From positions 2,178,420 through 2,242,419 of the forward strand of contig VYZB01000120.1 of NCBI GenBank assembly GCA_013397455.1: 64,000 nucleotides of DNA, read 5' to 3'. The notes under the pieces were generated by a model. That model was not told the DNA's origin and searched no databases. It was given only the letters and a program-made list of their open reading frames with translations. The position numbers and the translations under genes were made by a program. This DNA comes from Crotophaga sulcirostris (Eukaryota > Chordata > Aves > Cuculiformes > Crotophagidae). Shown one piece after another: positions 51,961 to 62,236 of this stretch; the stretch's first letter is position 1, and each line of letters opens with the position of its first letter.

Positions 51961-54900
51961 TGAGCTCTTGCACAGGTGCTAGGCACTAGTGGTTTTCCTC
52001 TGCACTTGCACAATGACTGCTTTTTTTTCCAGGACTGCAGGAAGGAACTGGAAAAAACTCATTCAGACAAAAAGCGCTGGCTGCACATTTGGGCAAAGCG
52101 CTGACTGGCTTTTGTTGCAGTGTACATGGTGCCATCCATGAGCCCAAGGATGATGACCTAGAAGGTGATCTGACAATGAATGTTTCTTTTGGAGAATATG
52201 TCAAGTATTGTAGAAGCTCGCGCATTCATAATGAGACTAACTGGTTCCAGCGCATAATTGCCTGGCAGTCTCTCCTGATAGTTGGGTAGATAAACAGTGT
52301 ATTTTCTTCCCTTCCTTCAAAAACTTAACAAGGGAGGCAAAAACAGGGCCTTGAGCGTCTGCACCAATGAAGTAAATCATCGTAAAACGGAGGACTTAAG
52401 AAAAGCACATGCACTCCTGTTGAGCCATTTTTCTGAGAAGTTACACTCAGTGAGGAGCGGCCTTGCTGAATTTAAATGGGTTTGTACTACCTTGGTGCAA
52501 CTTTACTGATTTGCTTTCTTTGAGAATCTGGTATTGAACTGTTTCAGTCTTCAGTTAAGGTTGCCTGCCAAATATTATACTTTCTTTCTTTATTTTTTCC
52601 TTTTTTTTTTCTCCTGTCGTGGTTTGCAGCTTGCCCAAATCCACAAGAGGAGGTGATTGATGTTGCCATATAGTGACTATTAGACATAATACTGTCCAGT
52701 TTGTGGATAAAATTCTTTTCTTCTTAAAGTCCTGCTACCTTCAAGTTCACTAGATGCTGAGGCACTGTAAAACAGTAACCTGAATGTCTGAGAATGAAGA
52801 GAGACTTATGAAAAGACTGTAAAGAACTTACCTCTTCAAATGGGCTAAGATGCTTGTGGATAGACAGCTTGAGGGACCAGAATATGTCGCTTTTTAATAC
52901 ACTGCTGTGTCTACACAGGCTTTTCTCTGTCTTTCTGTGCTAACCTCTGCTGCAGTTTAGGAGATGGAACAGTCCATCACATGTGGTTCAGGATGTAGCT
53001 AATTAGCCCACCACTGGAATACTGAAAATAATTCTACCCTCGTACACTAATATATTATCTCTTGTTAAGATTTCTAGAAAGCCAGAAAGATGCTTGAGGC
53101 AAAAGAAAACCTCACTGTTAATGAGCACAACTTTTTCCAATATATAAAGAAGAAGAATCCAATATATTATTTAGTCTTCCGCTGTCTGCTTTGCTGTGAT
53201 TAGTAACCTTCTTCTGGTCTAAGATGATTCTCTCTTTGTCCACCAGGCTGTTATCATAATAATAATTCTCAAACATTTCTATTGTGGTAAATTCAGTTAC
53301 CCTTGGAGTACCCATTAATGAAAACCTTATTTCTGTTAAATTTTGTTTCATCAGATTTTGCTTCTTGAAAAATGTCAACAACCTAACAATTTTCTTGTTA
53401 GAGAAACCAGAAAGCCAAATATATTTCCTCATTCTTAAAGTAAATGTGGGAGGTGATATAATGATTCATAACTTTTCCAAACCAAGTTATAATATTTAGT
53501 TACAAGAAAAGTAACCAAAAGGTATTAATAAATCTGTTAAAGAAAAGTATTTGGGGAGGGTGGGATATTTTTTAACATTTTGTTTGCAAGAAAGATTGGA
53601 ATGTAAGGTACTCCGCCAAATGATCCGCGATGGCTTTCGTCTGTAAATTATCACTTTTAACCTTCTCAGGATCTAGAAGAACAGATTTAATTTTCTTTTC
53701 TGCTTAAAGATTTGAGACAGTACCTTTTACAAGGGTACCTCAAAACTTCAATCTATGAAATATGGAGGAGGTTTCTTGCTCTCTTCTATGTATCCCTTCT
53801 TCAAAATCATTTAAATAATTATGTGAGAACTGAGGCAAGACATGGACCTCCAGTGGCCTCCCTTCATCTGAGCTAGGAGGCTCTGTGGGTGGGATCTCCC
53901 TTCCAACTCCCACCACAGTTACTCAGATCGAGAAAAGCTTAACCGATCACTGAGCCTGTGAGTAAGGAGGCCTCTAGGATGGCTGAATCAGTGGGGATCC
54001 GAGAATCAAAAAATCAATAATTTTTCCAGCCTTTATTAGGATCCTGTTACAATGTTGGAATGTAGATGACTGTCTACCAGTAGATTTTACATTCATCTGA
54101 CCCTGCAAATGCAGAGATCACAGTAGTGCCCCATCTTGTCTTTAATGTCAAAGTGAATGGTGACTCAGCAAAGCATCCATGCTGCCCACTACCTGACAGC
54201 TGTCTACATGGAGCACCAACCAACAGCAGCCGCAGGACGCTCTGCACAGAGCTGTGGTATATATGGGAATGAACTAGGGTTGCTGCTGCTGTTTTTATTT
54301 TGGCTAGCTGGCAGGTGTCTTGCTGTTCTTTAGCTTTTGAATTAGAGTGATGTAAGAGGTCCGAGTGCTATGCTAAACACTCCATTAAAGATTTATCAGA
54401 AAAGACTGAGAGTTACCCAGAACTGCAGAGAATCAGGAATAAATTTTTTGCGTAGTCAACAAGTTCATGGGCTGAAGGAGTTAGTTCTTAATTTCCATGG
54501 CTCTGGGTGACTGGTTCTCTATAAGCAAACCATGCTATATCTGTGGGAAGGCAACTGGGCATCTGCTTTGTGTGTGCACCCACAAAAACCATCTAATGTA
54601 CACCCGCAGCCGCGCACAATCCTCCTATCTGAGCTGCCTGTTCCAGGAGTCTCTAGTACCCATTGTTAAATCCATATGCTTGAGCTGTCAGGCAGGTGCA
54701 TAACTCCCAGTACGACCCTGGTGTTTTGTAAAGCAGGAGGAGGAAGCTTGTTTTGGTGAGTGTATGAAAAACAGAGAAGATCAAGTGCTGGTCGTTATTA
54801 ACATAACATGCTGAAAACACACACTGCCTCAGTCTTAAGCCCTCCAAGACACCAGGTCTGTCATGATGGTTGATAACTCCCTTTTTCTGAAGTCATTCCC

Positions 54901-57456
54901 TGAGTCTCATGCTGACTTCCTGCATGGCTTCAGTTGCTAAGTGTCTGTGTCATTTCCTAAAACAATTTTGAAGCGCTTTTGAAAATATAAAATTTAATAA
55001 CTTATGCAGGGCCAAATTCAAAGCACCTTAAGGTCAGTGAAAGTCTTCCTACCACCACTGGTCACTGAGACAGGAGTTGTCCCTCCCTCAGTTCGGAGGA
55101 TTCACCTCCTCTGCTTGAGAATGGCTCTAATTACCCGGTGCCGAATCACCTAGTCTTGAGCTGAATCCTTGTCAGAGCACTGTTTAATTTTGTTTGTTCC
55201 AGACTTCCAGTTGTCTCATGTGCGAGCGCTCGCCATCAGCCCCGCGCCCCTATTGTTCACTGCGGGTGTGCAGGGCTGTGCATTGCAGATGGAGTTCCTT
55301 GGGAGATTAATGATGTGCTGAACAATGCGCTGTAGCTGATACCCTCTTGAACTCTGACACCTGACACTGGGCACCTTCAGCTGCAAGAGTCAAGGGTTGA
55401 GCAAGGAAGTAAATTCTGGGTAGATACCAATTTCCCTTGAAATATCTGTGAATAATAAACTTCTTTGACATATATGTCACAGAAAGCTTTGCTTTTACTG
55501 GTTTTCATATAAATTCTGGAGAAAATGGTATTTTTATAGTTATACAATTCTTAGAAATTGTATTTTGAACTCTTCCAGTCTGTGCCTCTGGCCCACCTCT
55601 CTTAAAGGTGGGAGGAGAAGTAGGTAGTTAAAGTATTTGTATAACAGTTTGTCACAACTGTAGTTAACAATACAAGCAAAAGCACCAGTTCCCATTTATC
55701 TTTTAGCAAGGACTCCCCAAGCATGTCAACTGTCCTGCCTGAGGACATGCGTTAAAGTAGTTATCAATGCCCCAAGACAGAGGGGCTCAAGACTAGCCCT
55801 GCTCAAGTGGCATCACGTGTTTTCACTCTCTCTCCCCCCACCCCCGACTGGCCCTCCCAATTCGTCAGCCCATTGCCCTTTCGTGACATGAACCCCATGG
55901 TTGGGAAGGCGCTGGGTATTGTTACCACTGGTCCCTACAGTAGATTGGCAGCCAGGAGTGCCAGGGAATGACAGGTCCCATAATGCACCCTCATCGTGAA
56001 GATGGAGAGCATCACCTCTGTAACATTCCCAGCTTTCATTAGCCTGAATGCAATTGTGCTAGGTTTAATTTTTGGAGTGTTTGCAGTTTTTACAGCAAAT
56101 GGCTGTTTGAACACAGTGTCCCCATTATATCACCACAGTCAAAGGGAGGAAAGATAAAGACATTGTGTAAAGTTTCTGTGGCTTTGCAGAAAAGGATTTA
56201 TGTACTGGAGAACTCTCATCTGGCAGTCAATTTGCCTTTGTCTTTCAAAGTAGTGGAAGTATCAAGGGAGTATGCCTGAGAGTTTTATTTGCTATTTACC
56301 AGATTAGTGAAGTATCAGGCATCTTTAGATCTGCTGTGAAGAAAAATGCTTTCAAAACCATTTTGTAAACTTCTGCTGAGGCTGAGGGGAGAGGCAAGTG
56401 AAACCCTTGAAATGCTGCCCTTTGAACTGCCAGAGGGGTGCATGATTGAGGAAAGGACTTGAGGCTGTACAGTTTCACAAGTTTAAAATGCAGTCTGTCA
56501 TAAGGGTCTGTCCGGCAGAGAGAAAAGGGAAAAATGCTTCCTCTCCCATCTGCTTTAGAGGTGTAACCATGTTAGTGAAAACAATGTCTCTGGAAAAATG
56601 CTAGTCCATGGGTAACATATATAGGGATAAAATGAGTTTAAAAAAAAAAAAATCAACATTTTCTAAACAGGCAAGAGCGAGATTCTTTTATAGCTTCACT
56701 TGGTTTACAGCTCAGTTGGCAACAAGCAAGGAGTATTGGAGTTAATGGGATTGGTCTTGGCTAACATTTTCCTCCTCAGTCTTTCCCCAATATTTGATTC
56801 TGACTGACACAGCTAAATTTGTAGTGAAGGCAGAGCCTGTAAGACCAGGCTTTATTGTCTGAAAGCAAAACTGAGTAGTATTCATCTAACACTCCTAAAA
56901 GTGAGTGAGAGCTGAGGGGAAAACTGCTTACAAAAATGCGTAATTTAGCTTTAAAATCAACTACTGTACTGGAGAGCCTGCATCATAAATACCTTGGCAT
57001 CTACAGGTGATCCTGGGATTTGTGGAGCCGTTAGCTTTGCTAACATGGTAATTAACTGATATAAGTCATAAAACAAAGTGATTCACATGATGCTACAGAA
57101 AGAAATCAGAACAGAACCAACTAAGAAAAAAAGGGGCTTTATACCAGAATAAAATATGACCCACTGATTTAGGGTTATCAATAGGGACTAGTAAATACAC
57201 TGGAATGTCTGACTAGTTTGAAACTCTACCAATGCCTGAAGCCAACATTTACAAAGTTCCAAAAAAAATACCTACCTGAATGCCTGGCACCCATAAAGAT
57301 CTTGTAATTTCTGATTCCAGGTAAAATATTATGTGAAAGGCCATTTCTGTAGCTAGCCTTGATAAATCCAAGAGCTGTGAGGTATCTCCTTAAACAATGT
57401 TTATCTCCCATGGAAGATGTGAGACTAACCTTCTGCTGTGTTTTCATTATCTCTTT
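51961..57456. other. Mostly unique non-coding DNA
   Basis: Besides the possible exon at 52033-52289 and the CpG cluster at 55222, I see nothing that can be named. A 104-codon AT-rich minus-strand frame at 53118-53432 has no known motif. An A13 run lies at 56640-56652. The 55810-56130 part is repeat-free and could be conserved, but this is untested. Confidence 0.5.
55222..55326. other. Local CpG cluster with palindrome and paired SOX-like sites
   Basis: In a strongly CpG-poor window, six CpGs occur between 55223 and 55264. The segment starts with a perfect 12-bp palindrome GCGAGCGCTCGC at 55222-55233. SOX-type cores ATTGTTC (55252-55258) and GAACAAT (55320-55326) follow in opposite orientation about 60 bases apart. 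These are direct observations. That the segment is a regulatory element is an inference; it is too short for a CpG island, and no promoter is otherwise apparent. Confidence 0.45.
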
Positions 57457-58080
57457 TCAGGGGAAGTTTCCTAGCCTATTCTTTCGCAGACGTAGGTGGT
57501 GTGGTGGTTGGTGTAGGTGGTTCATTTCTGAAGAGTTGGTTTCTGGCCAGACTGCCTCAGGCCCCAATCCACAGTGCAGAATATGACCCCTTTTAAGATA
57601 TAGTTTTAAAGATTTTCCTTTGGCCAAGTGAGCCCTCCTTACTGTAACATGAACCTTTCTCCTTCCACTGCCAGCAAGGAACAGCCTAATGTCCTGCTCT
57701 GGAAAAGAGCAATAGTCCTGCTGCAAAGAACACCTTTTTGATACACCACAGGTTCCATTTCAGCCAGACATGAAGTAGCCTCCATGAAGACATGCCAAAG
57801 GCCAGTATGTGCCAATGCCACCATTATTTTGGTCATACACAGGGTGCTGATGGCTGTTCCTATTGGCCTGACAGATCTTTTCTCCTGGGAAAGGCATGGA
57901 CAGGAAGACATCGACCCCATCTGCTGCCACATCATTTCCCTATGTGGCTGGAGAAGCTGTGCCATGGCACCTAGAGTGTTTTCAACTGGATCAGTAGAGC
58001 AGTCACTGAACTGATCTACAGGCGTACGCAAATCATAAGCAGAAGGTCTAAGAGGTACAAGGAAAGAAGCCAAGCATTTT
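57457..58080 (-). other. Unassigned open stretch, minus strand
   Basis: A GC-richer block with two overlapping minus-strand open frames: 57639-58073 (144 codons, opened by TTG; first ATG around residue 36) and 57457-57726 (89 codons, shifted frame). Together they stay open for about 600 bases, longer than is usual in this window. I do not recognise any domain. At the downstream end, 57491-57521 is a GGT/GTGGT-rich simple stretch. It could be a decayed, frameshifted pseudogene, a non-coding exon or chance. Confidence 0.3.
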
Positions 58081-61000
58081 GTTTAAGGTGCTGGTCTGAG
58101 GCTCAGGAGATGTGGGAGATTCACTTCCACCTGGGTGACAGACCTTCATTGTTGATGTAGCCTCAGCATTACACTCTCTCTCTGTAGGTCCTTCTCTGTC
58201 CTCTGCTCACGTTATCCCTTTGTTTTCTCTATTTCGGATATTTGTGCCATGGGGCACTGATTGCATCTCTTTCTGCAGTACAGGGCTTGGTGCTGTGGTA
58301 GATCACTCCGGATACTCCCAGTAACAGCAAATAATAAACACAGTTGTGGTAGGGTATTCGGCATGTGTTTTTTTGAGGAGAGAGACATGTAACAGATATT
58401 CTAAAAATAACTCGTCTCCTTCTTTATCAACTCTGCATTATCACTGCTAACAACTCTCTTCTTCCAGAGCACAGTTTGGTTCTCCTCAGCACTGCACTTT
58501 TAGGACATTCTTGCAATAATGGCAGTAACTTTTCACTGCTATGAAAGATAACGAGGGACAGTGATTGTTCTGTTTTTAAGTATTTTGGACCAAAAATTTT
58601 AACTACTCACCATCAGGGCTGAACTGCCTCTGTGATGTAATTAACTGACACTATAAAATTCTGCTCTAACCCAGGCCTTAGTTGTCCATGTTTCTGTCTG
58701 GAAAATATGGTGCTTGAGCAAAATTAAACTGAAGATTTTTAGTATAGACATGTTTACAAAGACCTTAATCTATATGTGTTGATAAACCTGTATTTCTCAT
58801 TCAAAAATTTCACGATAAAAGCTATTAAATTAATCTGCTATAAATAACTGGGTTGAAAACTACTTAACTTTGGCTACAATAGAAGGAAAGGTATTTCAGG
58901 GAACTTATGTATATAGGCATACATTCACACATGCATACTTGAGGGTATAAAAAGCACTTTCTGTGATGGGTTCAGAAATACAAGGAGTATTACACAGATG
59001 GAAAGGTTGCTTTATTCTTACTGGAGCAGTTTTAAGACAATCTTGATTTCCTCTTCTCTTGTGTTTAGAAACAATGCCAAACGAGAAGTTCAGGAAGATC
59101 TATAATAAACTTCCACTATTGATCTGTCTGGATTTGGCCCAGGTTGAACATATCTTACACAATTTTTGGTTGGTTTGTTGATTTGGGAGTTTTTGGATGT
59201 TAATATTTGTTATTTGGTTTATATCTTAGTTCTTGCTCTTTGGGACTTTCCTAGACTGTCCTCTTAACTGTTTGGTGCACCATAGCACATATCTGGGCTA
59301 AGTTCCCCAGCAGGGAGATCTGGTGCCGCTGCAGCGCAAACAGCAGTGCCAGTACTGTGCTATGAATTACTCCTTACTGGTAACTCTCCCAGTCAGTAAC
59401 AATGAAGGGTCTGACCTCCAAGGCCTGACACCTGAGCCCTTGGTGGGTCTGCAGGGGGCTGATGGAGCCAGGAGTTCAGCTGGAAGTGGACTCCTTTAGG
59501 GGTTACTTTTGCAAGGGTCAGGCCACAGCCATACAAGCACAGCTGCAGAACGTGTCTGGAGAAGTCAGAATGTGACCCTTCCCCATTCCTCTGTGGATCT
59601 GGAGAGGGAGCATAAGCCAGCTCCACTGTTTCCACAGAGAACTCTTCCGATCCCATAGAGCCAAAATCATGCTTGGTAAGGGGAGACCTCTGTCTTTGTG
59701 AAGGATCACCATTCTGCTTTCTGTGCATGGGAGGAAGTGAGGGGAAGTGTCAATCTGCTCCTCACAATTAGCTCACCCTGATAAACTTGTGATATGGAGA
59801 CCTGATTGACAAACTTCTCTGGGTCTTTTGTAGTAGTCAGCAAGCAGAAAAAGGCAAATGTCCTGCTGCTGAGATCCTGAGGGGCTTTGCCTTGGGAGAG
59901 AAGGAGGATGAACATGCTTTGCCTTGGGCTTGCCTCCTTTGAAACAAAAAATATGTGGTGCTAATTGGGGGAGCAGCCAGATCTGGAAGACCATATGCTG
60001 GTTTTGGCTCACTGAAGAAAGCCAGCATCTGGTTCGGCTCTGTTTCAAAGTTAAAATTTCTTAAACTGAGCCAAATATTTAAATAATATTAATAATTTTA
60101 TTTCCTGAATATTAACTACAGTATATGGTGAAATGACTTGCTGTACCTGCAATAAAGGGCTTTTAAGGCTTATGAGCTGCTCAGTCTCTCTCTCAGCATT
60201 TACACAGTCCTGCAAGCCAACTATTCACTGCATGGTACACAATTTCAACTCTGCATTGACTGCTTAATTAAAAGTACTGCTTTTAAAAAAGCAATAGGTT
60301 TGTGTGTTTTGTTTTGGTTTTTAGTAACTGCCATAGCAATTTCTGTACTAAAATGCTGAGTGCTAAGAAATAATAAAAAATTATGCATACAAATTCAATA
60401 AAATATTAGTTAAAAATTCATGACACAGTATGTCATTTTGTGTCAGGATGCACACACTGTTCAGAGCTATTGGGGGGGGTGTTGAAAAAAACCCTAGTAT
60501 ACTTAATGGAGCCAATATTCAATGCCAATTTCCACTAATTATCCGGCATTCTCTTTTTTTTGAGTGGGTGGGAACTTTGTGAAACCTTTCAGGCTTCTCT
60601 CACATTGGTGAACACCCTAAGTTTCAGGCTACCTGAATTTCTCTGAAGGGTGTGGTATGTGTATAATGTTTGGAAGGCAAACAGAAGACCCAGTGGGATC
60701 CTAGCGTTTATCTCACAGAGGGCATCTCAGGTAATCACCTCCTTCAGAATATCTTCAAGATCCCCTTTCACTCTGTGGTGCCAGAACAGTGTGGTTAGTC
60801 TAAGTGATCCTGGTAACGAGAGTAGGTCTCAAAGCAATTTACTCCAGAACAAGGAATTTTTGTGATTTTGCCATTTACAATTGAGAAACTGAGATGCACA
60901 CAAGTCAGGCTATAGATATTTAAATATGGATTTATTAAATAAAAATTCAATGATTAGGTTGATTACTTCCAGATTTCTCCGTATCAGCTGTAGTCATAGT

Positions 61001-61153
61001 TTGACAGCAGGCTTTTCATCCCCTAGAGCTCACCCTCAATAGCCCTAAGCACAGGGTTGTTGGCGGCCGCAACAGGAGACAGAGGAGGGAAGTTTCTACA
61101 AGGTTTGCTTCCAGAGAGGGTTGTCCTGGATGAAGCTGCCAGATTCAGAAGTG
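58081..61153. other. Unique non-coding DNA
   Basis: 59393-60048 is open in stretches on the minus strand in three different frames (up to 111 codons), without domain or splice evidence. A G8 run lies at 60472-60479. A sequence at 60866-60905 (CCATTTACAATTGAGAAACTGAG) faintly recalls the MIR 3' half but is too short to call. A rare GCGGCCGC octamer sits at 61063-61070, close to the CR1 tail. Confidence 0.5.
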
Positions 61154-61545
61154 ATCACAGTATCACAGTATTACAAGGTTGGAAAGGGCCTCTGAGATCA
61201 TCGAGTCCAACCTATAATCCAACACTAACACCAATCCATCATCTAAACATGGCACTGAGCGCCTCATCTGGTGTCCTCTTAAACACCTCCAGGGTCGGCG
61301 ACTCCACCGCCTCCCTGGGCAGCGCATTCCAATGGCCAATCACCCTTTCAGTGAAGAACTTTTTCCTAATATCAAGCCTAAACTTTCCTTGACAAAGCTT
61401 GAGTCCATGTCCTCTAGTTCTGTCATTGGTAACCTGAGAGAAGAGATCAAGCCCTGCCTGACTACAACCTCCTCTTAGATAGTTATAGAGAGCAATAAGG
61501 TCAGCCCTGAGCCTCCTCTTTTTCAGGCTAAACAACGCCAGTCCC
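61154..61545 (-). mobile_element. CR1 LINE, 3' fragment with end of ORF2
   Basis: A 5'-truncated CR1 about 390 bp long on the minus strand. It still encodes the C-terminal part of the CR1 ORF2 protein from about 61545 down to a stop at 61239. The run [13 protein letters not shown], then [24 protein letters not shown] and [19 protein letters not shown] follow the standard CR1 order without frameshift or stop. The 3' UTR is short and ends in ATACTGTG octamers at 61154-61171. The upstream part of the same open frame (to 61703) is flanking DNA, not CR1. The intact frame suggests a fairly young insertion. The fragment cannot retrotranspose because the endonuclease and most of the reverse transcriptase are missing. 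Confidence 0.93.
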
Positions 61546-62168
61546 ATGACAAAAGCCCATAGGGAGGCAAATGTCTCTCTCTGGCTGGGATGAAGTGTCC
61601 TCACAGACCACCAGCTATGCCATGCCTTCCTCCACAAAATTTGCCACTGACTAGCTCTGGCAATGCTCTTCTCAATTTTCTGGCTTCTCTGACTCCCATT
61701 CATAGGTTCCTTGTTCTCCCTATGTAAAACACAGTCAACTGCAATTACCTGTGGGTGGTTTATCCAGGTGGCTGATAAACTATGGATGTTGGGATGCAGA
61801 GCCAGCTCAGATCTAGCTACGCTTATTAACTCTTATTTAGTGTTGCTCTGCTGCTGCTTGGGCCAGCTGGAATCCAGGAGAGTAGCAGTCACCTCTGTAC
61901 AAGGAAGAGTCCAGCCTAAGGTACCTGCGTATGAACAGAGCCAGTTGGGCTCACCCTGTCTTCATTTTCCTGCCTTGGAGGCAGTGTGGATACAAGCAGA
62001 GAGATACACAGACCCTCCTGCACGGAGGCAGCATTGCACCTGGGCCAAGCTGCTGAGGCTGACTGGTCCAAGAGAACTTCTGAGGTGCTGGGACCCCAGT
62101 GGTTTTTGCAGTGCCTGTGCTGATTTTGTTCGCCATGCCTCACTCGAGGCACCTACATTTGCAAATCT
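61546..62168. other. Unique non-coding DNA between CR1 and MIR-like remnant
   Basis: A 154-codon plus-strand open frame (61711-62175) covers most of it but starts at TTG, is also open on the minus strand over 61916-62152, and shows no domain. No gene is called. The stretch is GC-richer than the window as a whole. Confidence 0.55.
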
Positions 62169-62236
62169 TGTGTGACTTGCCCAAGGTTGCAGAGCAGATC
62201 AGTGGCACAGCCTGAGTTCAGGCTTCCTGCCCCTTG
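62169..62236 (-). repeat. MIR-like SINE remnant
   Basis: The plus strand reads TGTGACTTGCCCAAGGTTGCAG, then CAGTGGCACAGCCTGAGTTCAGGCTTCCTGCC. This is the order of an antisense MIR core (GACTTGCCCAAGGTCAC, AGTGGCAGAGC, GGATTC, CCCAGG). MIR/CORE-SINEs are ancient amniote repeats that survive as short fragments in birds. The tRNA-related head and the 3' tail are not recognisable. Confidence 0.6.

Noticed and set aside
53118..53432. 104-codon AT-rich frame, minus strand
   Set aside because: Charged, protein-like composition, but no family recognised and the opposite strand is open too; weak evidence.
53840..53920. CTCCCTTCCAACTCCCACC, resembling the CR1 3' end
   Set aside because: The conserved GGACTAGATGATCTCC block and an octamer tail are missing.
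60866..60905. MIR-like text (CATTTAC...GAGAAACTGAG)
   Set aside because: Only about 25 bases resemble MIR; too short and diverged to call as a feature.
61546..61703. Upstream extension of the CR1 open frame to an ATG at 61703
   Set aside because: The residues upstream of the conserved CR1 segment do not match CR1 order; this is flanking DNA that happens to be open.
61711..62175. 154-codon open frame, plus strand
   Set aside because: TTG start, opposite strand also open, no family motif; the sequence between the two repeats is simply GC-richer.
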